64,000 bases of DNA, from assembly GCF_018812025.1 (NCBI RefSeq), contig NC_063061.1, positions 39,726,674 to 39,790,673 of the forward strand. The letters run 5' to 3'. The notes below the pieces were generated by a model. That model was not told the DNA's origin and made no database searches. It saw only the letters and a list, made by a program, of their open reading frames with translations. Shown in pieces: positions 20,881-31,586 of the stretch. The position numbers were made by a program, and so were the translations under genes. The first letter of the stretch is position 1; each line of letters begins with the position of its first letter. The stretch comes from Megalobrama amblycephala. Taxonomy: Eukaryota; Chordata; Actinopteri; Cypriniformes; Xenocyprididae.

Positions 20881-22460
20881 AATATTATTTGCAAACTTTT
20901 GTTTATGAATAAAGAATTTGCCATATATAATAAAGAAATTAACAATGTACTCAAGGGGTCTATTTTTGTCATCAATATAATAAAAAATAATGTCTTTTAG
21001 ACTGAAAGAATGAGTAACATTGGTAGAATTGAAAATGTAAGAGCCAAGGTCGTACCAAAACTGTTTGGGTACAGTGCAATCATAAAACAGATGTGCAAAT
21101 GTCTCCTCTGCTAGTTTACAAAAAAACACGAGCTGTCACTGTCCAGATATTTAGAAATATTAGAGTTAACAGGATATATTTTATGTAACATTTTGAAATG
21201 TATTTCTTTATCTTTATTGGATATACAGTATTTTCCTGGTAATTTTCCTGGTATTTTCCATGCCTTTTTCCAATCTATATCTTCTACCAATGATCTCCAA
21301 TAGAATTTTCCTCTTGGAGAAATTTTTTTCTTGAATTGAAATATCTGGCGTACATGTCTATTGGTACATTTCTTGTCTGAAAGATCAATTCCATCCAAGA
21401 ACAAAGTAGACTGTATTCTCACTATTCTCCTTGGATTATATAGGGAGTGACAAGATGAATTAACCCAGGTGAGATTGCTTTAATCACTGTGTTAAACTCT
21501 TTTGGAGGAATCGGGAAATTGTGGAAAGTCATAAATTGTTCATAAGTAAAAAGGTTACCTGCGTCATCAAAAAAGGAGAGGATACCGTTAATATTATTTT
21601 GAAACCAGCTGGTGAAAAATAGAGATTTATTTCTGACAGTGATATCACTGTTATTCCATAACACTGTTTTATGAGGTGAAAAACTATGAACATAACACAG
21701 CTTCCAAGCAAGGAGACATTGCTGGTGAAATTTGGACAAAGCAATAGGTAGCTTAGAAGGTAAATAATTACAGTTTAAAATAAAGGAAAGGCTACCAGGT
21801 TTTTCAAATAATTGGTTGGGGATAAAGTACCAAGTCGATCTTGGATTGGCAAGACATCTTTTAAGCCAATTTATTTAAAAAATATTTATCATGTCTGAAA
21901 AATCTAAAAAATCAATACTTCCTTCTGCTCTACTGTTAGAGAGCACCTCTTTTTTTAATTTATGAGACTTCTTTTTCTAAATGAAATCTAAAAAAATCTT
22001 ATTAACATCTTTGGCAATTTTGTTCTCAACAAATAAGGATAAAGATGGATATACAAAATGAGATAGACCTTCTGCCTTTGATAGGAGGACTCTGCCATAT
22101 AACGACAGGTCCCGCCAGATATTAAGAATATTTTTAGATTTAATTATAGCAGAAAAATTTAAGTGTTGTCTTGCCAAAAGATTTTTAGTAATATAGATAT
22201 TTCACTGTGGATTTAACAGGAATATTTTCTATGGAATTATAATTCAAATCCTGGATAGACATGATCTCACATTTTGAGATATTTAGTTTTAAACCAGAAG
22301 CACATGAAAAATAGTTAATTAAATCTAAAGCCTTTGACACACATTTTTCATCTTTTAAGAATAACGTGGTGTCGTCTGCTAACTGTGAAATCTTAATCTC
22401 CCTCCCGAAAGCAGAAATTCCTTTCAATTCTTGATTCTGAACAATGCTTACAGATAACAA
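20881..22460 (-). pseudogene. LINE ORF2, RT core to C-terminal knuckle, in pieces
   Basis: 22,185-22,460 carries the RT active-site motif ISQLADDTTLFL and LKLNISKCEIM. 21,977-22,177 has LSLYGRVLLSKAEGLSHFVY (thumb). 21,422-21,739 and 21,111-21,422 hold C-terminal sequence. 20,881-21,129 has CKLAEETFAHLFYDC with FWYDL, the C-terminal cysteine motif. Each piece is in a different frame or separated by stops, so the copy is dead. Confidence 0.85.
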
Positions 22461-22475
22461 CTCAGTAAACTCAGT

Positions 22476-23291
22476 CTAATAAAAAAAAAAAAAGGAGAAA
22501 TAGGGCAACCCTGACAAACTATCTTTGTTGGGTTTAGGGATAAGGGAAATAATCCCTTGTTTCATAGTTACTGTCATCTCTCTCTGAATGATGCATTCTT
22601 TATACATATTGAGCAAAGGGGATTTAATAATATCCCAAAAGTGAGTGTAAAATTCTATGGTAAGGCCATCGATGCCCAGGGATTTCCCTTTTTTCATTGA
22701 ACGAAGTGCTTTCCACACTTCATCACAACTAATATCTAATTCATAAGATTTATCATGGTCATTAATAGTAGGAATAAAGCACTGAATTTGGTCAATAAAT
22801 TTATCACAACTATTAGCATCGAAATTAGAAGAGTAAAGGTTACTATAAAATTTTGTAACAAATTTAAAGATCTGAATAGGATCTTTACAAATTACTCCAT
22901 CAATATTAGGGGCAATAAGAGCTTTTTTCTTTCCATTTCTTTTTTCAAGCGCAAAGAAATAGCTAGAATTTTTTTCACCTTCTTCTAGCCACTTGGCTTT
23001 AGATCTTATAAACGCCCCTTTGGCTAACTCTAAATAAAGTTCATTGATTTGCAAATTGATACTATTCAGCTCCAGTTTTTCTTCTTCTGAGATCTTCTCT
23101 TTTAATAATAGCTCATTTAATCGACAAATCAGATTAGATTCTAACTGATGTCTATTGGCTTTCAGTTCTTTACATCTTTTGATAGCAATTAGTCTAATTT
23201 TGTATTTGAAATATTCCCATTTTTCTTTGTAACCATTACGTACTTCAGAAAATAATTCTTTTGCAAGGTTTATTAAGTCAACGTTATGCAA
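22476..23291 (-). pseudogene. LINE ORF2, linker and N-terminal RT part
   Basis: Begins 57 bp after the ORF1 stop with linker sequence; the whole AP-like endonuclease (about 230 residues) is absent. It contains WLEEGEKNSSYFFALEKRN, then KGKSLGIDGLTIEFYTHFW and ISLIPKPNKD (first RT motifs). The frame then collapses at a run of T (minus strand), where about 100 RT residues are missing before the next piece. Confidence 0.85.
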
Positions 23292-23348
23292 CTATAAAAA
23301 TATTGCATTGCTTATTAATCATAGAGTCAACAAAGACCAAAGTCAACA

Positions 23349-24149
23349 CTACTTTACGTCCGAGAAGAAGTGTTTCTTTTCATCAATCAACACGAACGAG
23401 GGGCGGAAGGATGCCTTCTTACCAGCATCCCTTGCTGCTTTAACTAGAGGCCAGAGTTTCTCCCTCGCTGCCCTGTCTTCTGGAGATAAGAGTTCTGTCA
23501 GACGCAGGCTGTTGTCTTCCAGATACTTGCATCTTCTTGCAGCCTGCCAGATGCCATCTCGCACCCGGCGGAAGGAGAACAAAACAATGATGGCTCTTGC
23601 CTTTCCGTCATCCCTTGCTGGACCCAGTCTATGAGCTATATCCACGCCGTCATTTAAGCAGTCACGAATATCTGGTGCCTGACATCCTCCCCTGCTCTTT
23701 CTTTGACCCCGTGCAACTTGAGCAGCCACCTCCAGCTTAACGTCTGCACTCATACAGACCGGCCCTCAGGGATTTATTTTCCTCTTTCAAAGGTTTTATC
23801 TCACCATCAAGACACTTCAATGTTTCGCTGTGTTGTCCTACATCCAGTACCAGCTGATGAACCGTCGATGAGAGACTTTTTCAAGCATTTTAGATGTAGA
23901 ATCGGTAGTCATTTCAATTGTTGCAATTTTTTTGAAAGTTTCATCATGTTTCACAGACAGATCTCGTATTGCAGATAATATACTCGCATTTCCATCGCTT
24001 CTTTCTGGCCATCTTTCCTCCTGACGTTTGTTTTTTTTGGCCATCGGTTTCACAGGAGTTTCAGGAAAGGGAGTACCAAGAGCCCCCTCATCGAAAATCG
24101 GCGTTGAGTCATACACCTCTATTGCTTCGCCCTCGCTCGTCACGTCCAT
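23349..24149 (-). pseudogene. LINE ORF1 (coiled coil plus RRM/CTD)
   Basis: The N-terminal part (ATG at 24,149) has a basic KKNKRQEERWPE stretch and heptad-like SILSAIRDLSVKHDETFKK. The coiled coil continues near 23,840-23,760 in a different frame (ETLKCLDGEIKPLKEENKSL), so two compensating shifts occurred. The C-terminal part, 23,349-23,753, holds DIAHRLGP, ARAIIVLFSFRRVRDGIW and REKLWPLVKAARDAGKKASF, the RNA-binding and C-terminal domains of L1 ORF1p. ORF1p would coat LINE RNA as a trimer; this copy cannot make it intact. Confidence 0.8.
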
Positions 24150-24382
24150 GGTTTTGAGATTAGTGCTGCTGAATTCTGAGCATTCACTTTTGTTCGTGCA
24201 GAAACACAGTTTGAAGTTACATTAAGGTTTTGCTTTCCTCTCGTTCTTCTTTTAGATTTACCCATATAATTCACATTTCACACATATGTGCTCTAGATAA
24301 GTAGTCCGTTCAAATTAAATGAGAAAAGTGGTAACAAGTAAGTTGTTTCACCACATCACCTTAGCAGCCCTCCTATGACGAC

Positions 24383-24391
24383 GCCATCTTG
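24383..24391 (-). promoter_or_regulatory. YY1-type site at the LINE 5' end
   Basis: CAAGATGGC lies at +12 to +20 if the LINE starts at 24,402. Human L1 carries the same core at about +13 to +21, where YY1 sets the start of transcription. The 5' end here is inferred from similarity to the human leader GGGGGAGGAGCCAAGATGGC, not from a target duplication. Confidence 0.6.
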
Positions 24392-24402
24392 GCCCCGCCC
24401 CC

Positions 24403-25487
24403 AGCAGCAGAGGACTGTTATTTTGTTGAACGAACTGATGGTGACGTCACTGGCTCAGATTTGATTGACCAATCAGCTGTAATGACCGCCCACATGTGGA
24501 AAACGAGTTTTGAAGTCGTGTTTCCGTTTTCTATTTGTGACCCGAATAAAACGAAAATCGAGCCAAAATCTAATTTTTCCATTTTTTTTAACAACCGAAA
24601 AAACGGAAAACGACCATTTTCTTGTTTCTGCATACTTCATTTCAAATTGGAAAATAAACTATCAAAACACGGACCGACCGACCCAGCTTATAAACTGATT
24701 AGAATTGTGGTGAACAATAGAGATATTAAAGTATTCTAATGTACAATCTGAACTATTGCTCAAACCAGAATTAAGAGAATGTGCTTTTCCCCTTCTAGAT
24801 CATCATCTGTTTAGTTTTATGGCCCTTTGGTTTCATTTCAGTATTTCAGTTTCAGTGTTTGTATTCCATGTCTGTCAATACTTTGTTCAGTGAATAAGAA
24901 AGAATGATATCTGTTGATCTTATAGAGAGGAGTTTATTCTGCCTCTTCCACACACAGCACAGGTATCATCATGCCCGCACACAAGAAGGGTTTTACCCTG
25001 CTGCTCGTGCACATCTGAGCTCCAGCACCACCATCCCTTCCTCTTTCTGCACATTCACACACTCAGATACTAGATAAGGTTTTTAACCTGTTACTTCTAT
25101 AGATCAGCGCTCCAGCCCTTTCTTTACTCTCTTCTGTACAGCAGTGCTTTATATTACAGTGTTTCTACAGTATGTTCTTCCACTGTCCGTCTATTCAAAC
25201 ATGCAACTTAAATAACTTTGCCTACATCAAAGATTTTGAGAAAATGTATTTCTACCAAAGATAATGTTGAAAGCTAATGTAATTGTAACTTCATCTAAAG
25301 CTTCCGAATGTGTTTTCCTGTCGGTTCTAAGTTTTCCTGGTGTGTTCTGCACCTTTGGCTCTAGTCGGACACTGTCTGGGTTTTTGGGGGATTATTCAGT
25401 ATGTAGAATCGGCGTCGGGCGAGAGAGAAATCTGATTGGCTGTTCAGTTTAGGAGACAAGTCTTAGAGTGAGAATAATAGCAAAACA
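24403..25487. other. Non-coding stretch
   Basis: No gene is supported. A 116-codon open frame on the plus strand just after the LINE end has no recognisable family and overlaps A-rich sequence. Pyrimidine-rich sequence near 24,950-25,150 could be old UTR or LTR material, but I cannot place it. Confidence 0.5.
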
Positions 25488-26850
25488 GTCAAGTCACCTT
25501 TATTTATATAGCACTTTTTACAATGCAGATTGTGTCAAAGCAGCTTTACATTGATAACTGGTAGGGGTGTGACGAGATCTCGTGGCACGAGATCTCGCGA
25601 GACTAAACTGTGACGAGATTTCTCGTCGAGGCGAAAAGTAGTCTCGTGATGTTGCCATGACAGAGTGTTAGGATGATTAGGAAAGAATATGGCACCGCTA
25701 CGTTTACATTATGCCTCCACTGTCGTTTTGCTTTGTATTTAAATAAAAAAAAAAAACATTTAATTCAGTTGGATAACGGTCGCCGCCGCTCCACATTCAC
25801 AGAGTACGCGCGACCGTTGAAAGTGAAAGTAAACGCGCGCGCGCATTCAAACGTGATTTCAATACCCCGCATTTGAAAGCGGCTCCCTGATGAATACAAA
25901 TATCTCTCAATATGAAAGCTATTTTAGGCTGGGAAGTGTAGTTGTAACCATCTCTTAGCTCTGTATCAAAGAAAAATTTGGTCTTATTTGATCTTTGAAT
26001 ATTGAGAGAGTGCGATTATGGTTGCATTTATTGTAAAGTGTTACCATAAAAATGAATAACAGTTTTCTCTTCTTATTATTTACTAGTACAAACAATAAGG
26101 TTTCATTTGTTAACATTAGTTAATGCACTGTGAACTATCATGAACTAACAATGAATGACTATTTTTATCAACTAACAAAGATTTATAAATACTGTAGCAA
26201 ATATATTGCTCGTTGTTAGTTGATGTTGGTTAATTAATGTTAATAAATGAGACCTTATTGTAAAGTGTTACCATTTTTATTTATACTGTTTTTATTTCTG
26301 TGATCAGTTTGTGGAGAGGAGTTCAGTTAGGAGGTCAAAAGCTGTAGAAGCTCATAATTCATGTACAGTAAGATCTGAAGAGAAGTCAGTCAGTTGAGTT
26401 AGTGGCAAAACCTTTTACAGTGCTTGAGTATTGTTGTCTTTTACTGCATATGATAATTCAGTCTCAGAAAGTAGAACTGAAATGACATTCATTACAAAAT
26501 GATTAGTTAAAACATTTCAAATACACCTGCAGAATATTTTTTCTAGTCATGTATTTCGCCATCTTGTCTCGTCTCGTGAACTCAATCTCGAGTCTCGTCT
26601 TGTCTCGTGAGATACTGGTCTCCTCACACCCCTAATAACTGGTATATAATTTTTTCTCTTAAAGAATAGTGTCAATGCAGGCAGATCAAAGCACTGTTGA
26701 ATATCAAATGTCAAGTCAAATGTCAAGTGTCCCCAACTAAGCAAGCCAAAGGCGACAGCGGAAAGGAACCCAAACTCCAACAGGTGGCATCAGGTGGCAA
26801 ATAGGTGTTAAAATTGAGAGAGAAAAAACCTTGGGAGAAACCAGGTGGCA
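25488..26850 (+). repeat. Dispersed repeat interrupted by a hAT MITE
   Basis: The left part (25,488-25,563: AAGTCACCTTTATTTATATA, CAAAGCAGCTTTACATTGAT) and right part (26,635-26,850: AGTGTCAATGCAGGCAGATC, then AAGGAACCCAAACTCCAACA, CCTTGGGAGAAACCAGG) together make one copy of the family also seen at 6,131-7,480. Confidence 0.85.
25564..26634 (+). mobile_element. hAT-type non-autonomous element, TCTCG-rich ends
   Basis: Ends TAGGGGTGTGA and TCACACCCCTA; exact 8-bp target duplication ATAACTGG at 25,556-25,563 and 26,635-26,642. Subterminal regions are packed with CGAGATCTCG/TCTCGTCTCG words. The middle holds a second fold-back (GTAAAGTGTTACC at about 26,033 and 26,260). No transposase. An embedded GAAAGTGAAAGT is probably incidental. 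Confidence 0.9.
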
Positions 26851-27100
26851 AAAAATCAACAAGTCAAGGCGATACAGAGACGAGGCTGCAGACACGAGCA
26901 CACAGTCATCAAGGGGGTTTGAGGTGAACACACGTGACGCCATTCATTCCTGTATGAGAGCACGTCCCACCTCATGTGCTGCTGCCTGACACCTGGGAAA
27001 GACAACAGCTATCTGACAATGAGAAGAGAAAAAGTAAAAAGCACAAGATGAATCCTGTGTTCCTGTCCTTGATTCTGATTTTACAGTTCTGTGTATCACC
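26851..27100. other. Non-coding stretch
   Basis: Nothing recognisable. Confidence 0.5.
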
Positions 27101-27147
27101 TTAGCAACCCCTCTTAGCAACCCCTCTTAGCAACCACTCTTAGCAAC
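27101..27147 (-). repeat. CTTAGCAACCCCT minisatellite
   Basis: Three and a half copies of a 13-bp unit (CCTTAGCAACCCC variants); the reverse complement contains GTTGCTAAG, akin to the TTGCTAGG clusters elsewhere. Confidence 0.85.
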
Positions 27148-27296
27148 GTAAACTGTATGTTCTCAGTTGATATTGTTCAAACTGATAAGAACTTTTAAGA
27201 ACAGAAAGCATTTTGCAGAGACTAGTGACTCTGACTTCATTCTTCCTGAGAAGGACAAATAAACTCTCTTAATCCTATGTATTCTCTATTTAACCA
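27148..27296 (+). repeat. Duplicate of 186-330
   Basis: Matches 186-330 from GTAAACTGTATGTTCTCAGT to the AATAAACTCTCTTAATCCTA region with few changes. Confidence 0.7.
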
Positions 27297-27499
27297 CTTG
27301 GGAAATGTATAAACATGTATCCAATTTTCCCATCTCATGACTTTCCTTTTATAGGCTTTATTCTATGTATTATTTCTCTCTTTTGAACTATTTTGGTATT
27401 ATTGTTCCAGAGTTGCAAATGTATAGTTAACTGAGATCACATTGAACATTCAGCATGTTTGGTATCTACGGACTCCAACTTTCATTTCCTATTTGGTAA

Positions 27500-28330
27500 T
27501 TTATGTTACATGTTACTAACTCTGTGACATGTTAGTATTATAAGAATCTAGAAGGTTCTTTTCTCATTCATCCAATCCAGTGTCTTATGCTAATATCTTG
27601 CTAAGGAACAAAGACTCGTAAAGTTCCCTCCGAGGAGACAACTCCTTATTGGCTCAGACACCTTAAGAGGGTGTGACATCTTCACAACCTTAAAATCAAT
27701 GATCACCAGATTAAACTCTCTTCTTCTCTTTTACTGAAAAATGCTGATGTCAAGATGATGCTGTAAGAAGCTAGAAGCTTCTAAGGAACCCCAAGCTTGT
27801 GCCAGGCCTCGGCCTAGACCTTCCATTCACCAAAGATCCTCTGAATCCAACTGGTTCTCTTTCATCAAGACAATATCAGCAAAGATTCAACAGGAGCCTC
27901 CACAAATTGCATCAGGACAGTTTTAATTAAACTTGGAGAGACATGCAAGTATCAAACTTAGTCTCATTATCGGATACATTGAGTATCCTTACCCCTTTTA
28001 AAGAAGGGCGTGTTAAAACTAAACTGATGGTTTGCTCAAGGCTGTTGATCTGCTGAATGTCCAACAATGCTGTAACTTCTTGCTTTCCTGTACTCTGCTT
28101 TAACTCTCTCTCTCTCTCTCTCTCTCTTGGTAAACTGTATGCATGCATGTGTGTGAATGTTAGAGTTAAGTGTTTAGTCCAGTTAATAAAGTCTTGTTCA
28201 TGTCACACGTAAAGTTTTCCGTGTTTCGTGGTCATACTGGAGTCCCTATTCATGCAGATCCTGACTACGGGCTTTTAGTAGTATTGTACAATAAGATTGT
28301 TATTTCCCATAACCTGGAAATGAACATTTC
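27500..28330 (+). mobile_element. LTR-like segment, probably a solo LTR of a retroelement
   Basis: An inverted CCAAT (TTATTGGCTCAG, about 27,646) is followed after several hundred bases by a (TC)n tract (28,110), AGTTAATAAAGTC (about 28,177) and a GT-rich tail with GTAAAGTTTTCCGTGTTTCG: U3-R-U5 order without coding sequence. The segment at 38,540-39,545 has the same layout. Exact TG/CA ends and target duplication were not found, so limits are rough. Confidence 0.4.
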
Positions 28331-28546
28331 TTAGAATTAACAAATGATTAACACTGTGTGTTCATTGGACAACAGGTTAATTATGTAATATTAAACTTAT
28401 TAACTGATCCAAATATTTATAATTAAATGATCAGTGTCTCACCTCATCTGAAACATCAGAATGAATCTCTGCAGGTCCATCTGAATTCAAGTGTGCTAGT
28501 CTACTTCTTTTAAACTAAAAATAAGAAAGTATACTAGGCTTGTAGT

Positions 28547-28975
28547 TGTCACAGTCACCATGCCTGTTTCCTTTTGTGCACTACATTTCCCACAATCCTC
28601 TCTGATAATCACCTGCATGCACTTCTCAATCACACACCTGTTACTAACTTGTTAAGGACTATGCATATAAACGTGTTATATTTTTACTCACTTCTCACCT
28701 GGATCTACATACTTGTATCCTCTCCCTGTGCTCCATTCACGTGTTCCTGCCTTCCTGGATTTCAATCTCCTCCTTTACTGTCTGTTCAGCTCCTACAAAG
28801 ATAGGAGACATTATCATCAAGGTGTGTGTGTGGCTCTTACCTGTCTGGACCGTTTCTATCCTCATCCACTCTGGTTGTTGGGATTTGCTTCATTCACTTT
28901 ATAATTTCACCCTGTTGGATAATAAACTGTTTCATCATTGTACTCTCCGTTCTCCTGAGTCTGTGTTCTGTGACA
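28547..28975 (+). mobile_element. Solo LTR, chromovirus type
   Basis: Starts TGTCACAGTCACCATGCC and ends CTGTGTTCTGTGACA, with a TATA-like CATATAAACG (about 28,664) and GATAATAAACTG (28,919). The flanks GTAGT and GTGTT agree at four of five positions, a possible decayed target duplication. The TGTCACAG start is shared with the full chromovirus at 10.5-16.0 kb. Confidence 0.7.
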
Positions 28976-28980
28976 GTGTT

Positions 28981-29908
28981 TAATTCTTTGATAAAGCCTT
29001 TTCACATAGTTATGAATACAGCTTGAAAATATCGATTTATAAAGAAAACAGATATTTTAACCAATTCGATTGACTATTGTCAATGCTTGATTATTCAAAC
29101 ACCATAAATCTAACACACCCATTATTAATTTTATTAGTTGTAGCTGTGTAGATTACACCATACCCACGTCTGCCTGCATGATTTGACCTTTTCTAGTGGT
29201 TGGGTGTTAATTTGCACAATTAATTTACTGTAAACAAGTTAAACACTTTAAAGGGGTAGTTCACCCTAAAATGAAAACTGTCATCATTTACTCCCTCTCA
29301 AGCTGTATGAATTTCTTTGTTCTGCTGAACACAAAGAGAAGATATTTGGAAGAATGTTTGTAAGCAGATGTGAAAGTGAAATGGATTTTGTTTCTAAGGC
29401 CAACATGTATCAGAGGTAAAGAAAGAGCACTAAACTACGCCATCTGGAGGAGAATATGAGCCACTGCAGAACTCACTGTACAGTAATAGTTATGAATGTT
29501 CATATCAGTGATCTCAGAGTTAAACTGAGTCCAGCTTACAGACACTGTTTCATATGATCACCAAAGTCCATTTATACTCATATTTGTCACTTAGCGAGTG
29601 TTAATTTTAGGCCCTGGTAACAAATGAATTGTGCTTATCAGAATAATAACAGTTAGGAAGAAAACACAGATTAGATTAAAGTGTTTAGGAAATGTATATT
29701 TGCAACAGACAAAAAAATCACTGTACTAAAATAATAGAAGAATATGACAAGGGAAGCACATGATGTTATCGCATGAGGAGCAAGAGAAACATGTTGACAC
29801 GGGTTTTTAACCCATGATGGATGTCAATCTTCAGTTTCACATTTCCAGTTTACATAAATACACATAAATAAATGGGGGCTGGATTAATATGTTTTTCATG
29901 AGCTGAAC
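28981..29908. other. Non-coding stretch with two repeats
   Basis: 29,248-29,365 is a TTCACCCAAAAATGAAAA-type repeat (GGGGTAGTTCACCCTAAAAT), followed by words such as GAACACAAAGAGAAGATATT. 29,405-29,545 is the inverted duplicate of 1,020-1,150. No gene. Confidence 0.65.
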
Positions 29909-30505
29909 TCAATGATCTAAGACTTTTTCTATGTACACAAAAGGCCTATTTCTCTCAAGTATTCTCCTTTGCCGAGATAATAATAACACTAATAATAATC
30001 CATCCACCTCACAGGTGTGGCATATCAAGATGCACTCCTCTTCAATGGCTGTGTGAAGCTGCTGGATGTATACGCCGATGTATACACCGATCCAGAGCAT
30101 CCCAAACATGCTCAGTGGGTCACATGTCCGGTGAGTATGCTGGCCATGCAAGAACTGGGATGTTTTCAGCTTCCAGGAATTGTGTACAGATCCTTGCAAC
30201 ATGTGTCCGTGCATTATCATGCTGCAACATGAGGTGATGCTCGTGATGAACGGCTCAACAATGGGCCTCAGGATCTTGTCACGGCATCTCTGTGCATTCA
30301 AAATGCCATCAATAAAATGTTTGTTGTCCATAACATACGCCTGCCCATACCATAACCCCACCACACCATGGGCCACTCGATCCACAAGGATGACATCAGC
30401 AAACCACTCACCCACACGACGCCATACACGCTGTCTGCCATCTGCCCTGTACAGTGAAAACCGGGATTCATCCGTGAAGAGAACATCTCTCCAGCATTTC
30501 TCCAC
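29909..30505 (-). pseudogene. Tc1-like transposase, C-terminal half, decayed
   Basis: Starts WRDVLFTDESRFSLYRADGR (first catalytic D of the DDE triad) followed by VWRRVGEWFADV and HFIDGILNAQRCRDKILRPI. Two frameshifts break the region around the second D, and later words (PLSMFGMLWIG, QLHTAIEEE) match the family tail. The N-terminal helix-turn-helix half and terminal repeats are missing. The full protein would cut and paste the element at TA sites; this piece cannot. Confidence 0.85.
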
Positions 30506-31586
30506 TCAAGTTGGTTACTTCTGTAAGATCTGTGTGTGTGTTTTCATGTCAGTGTGAATATCAGTGTAGATCTGTAACTCTGATGATCTCCAGTAGAGGG
30601 AGACACTTCACTGTATGATCTCACTCTATACTGCACTTTATTAGAGAAATGATCAATTCCTTCACAATCATACATCTGGATTTGATTTATTGATATAGAG
30701 ATGTTGATTAAACACACTTTTAAATCATAAATAGATTTTTGATGTTTTTCAGAGGCTCTTAAAAGACATTTATTTAAACTTCTGTGTGGAGTTTCTTGTT
30801 CTGGTGTCGTTCCTTCAGTTTCAGACGATCAAACTCCTGCTGCTCCAGTGAACTGAACACACTGAGTGTTTGTAGGAGAGAGAGAGAGTCTGAATGTCTG
30901 ACAGTCTGATATACAGTTCATCATCAATCACCTTCATCAGAGACAGAGAAACATTTACAGCAGATGAAGAACAATGAGAGTTCAGTACTAAAAACAGAAA
31001 AGTGTTTTCTATATACGGATGACAACATTATCAACACTTTCTCCGTTCACACGGATCCTCAAAAATGACTAAAACACTGTATGACACACGCCAGACAAGT
31101 ATTTGGTGATCACACACACATTCTCTTACACTCACTCCAAACACACACGTCTATCCAGCTTATTTTTACAGTTTCCTGCTCCTTCATATTCTTCTGGTTA
31201 TTTCCCTGTAGCGGATAATAAATCAGAAGTCTCAAACATTCACAGAAAACTCCTTATTGTTGATGGATAGACAGTGGATAGATTAAACATGTAATACGCA
31301 TGTGCATGACGTCACTGTTTTCACAGATGGATGTTTTTTAGTTCACACGGAGATGATAACGGTATCGTTTTCACAGATTTGCACTTTGAAACCCGTTTTC
31401 AAAAGTTTGCATTTTCAGGCCACCAAAACACCAATGAACAGCCAAAATGAAGCTTTCAGTTGAAAACGGTGTTGTGTAAACCTCCTGAGAAAGAAGCTCT
31501 TGATGAGAGTGTTTGAGCTCAGATGAGTCTGTAGAAGATTCCAGAAGACAGGAGAGAACAGACCATGATGAAGATGATGATGATGT
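30506..31586. other. 3' flank / UTR region of copy B
   Basis: Holds the AATAAA of copy B (30,769) and a stretch at 30,785-30,905 shared with 41,905-42,030 of copy C (CTGCTGCTCCAGTGAACTGA, ACACACTGAGTGTTTGTAGG), so it is part of the duplicated gene unit. GATGATCTCCAGTAGAGGGA (30,579) recurs near 40,738 and 48,819. Confidence 0.6.
30769..30774 (-). terminator. Polyadenylation signal of copy B
   Basis: AATAAA on the minus strand in AAATAAATGTCTTTTAAGAG. The same signal and following TCTTTTAAGAGCC are kept at 41,570-41,575 in copy C, about 0.6-0.8 kb after the E4 stop in both. Confidence 0.55.

Larger units (their letters stand above)
20880..24402 (-). mobile_element. L1-like LINE, internally deleted
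   Basis: ORF1 and ORF2 relics of an L1/Tx1-type element run in order on the minus strand from an apparent 5' end at 24,402 to about 20,880. The endonuclease domain of ORF2 and a central block of RT are missing. The 3' UTR and poly(A) tail are not recognisable, and no target duplication was found. The 5' end starts GGGGGCGGGGCCAAGATGGC. Confidence 0.85.

Noticed and set aside
24389..24739. 116-codon open frame next to the LINE 5' end
   Set aside because: No family resemblance; partly overlaps inferred LINE sequence and A-rich DNA.
25815..25833. ISRE-like GAAAGTGAAAGT inside the hAT MITE
   Set aside because: No gene or TATA nearby; part of a repetitive element, so probably incidental.
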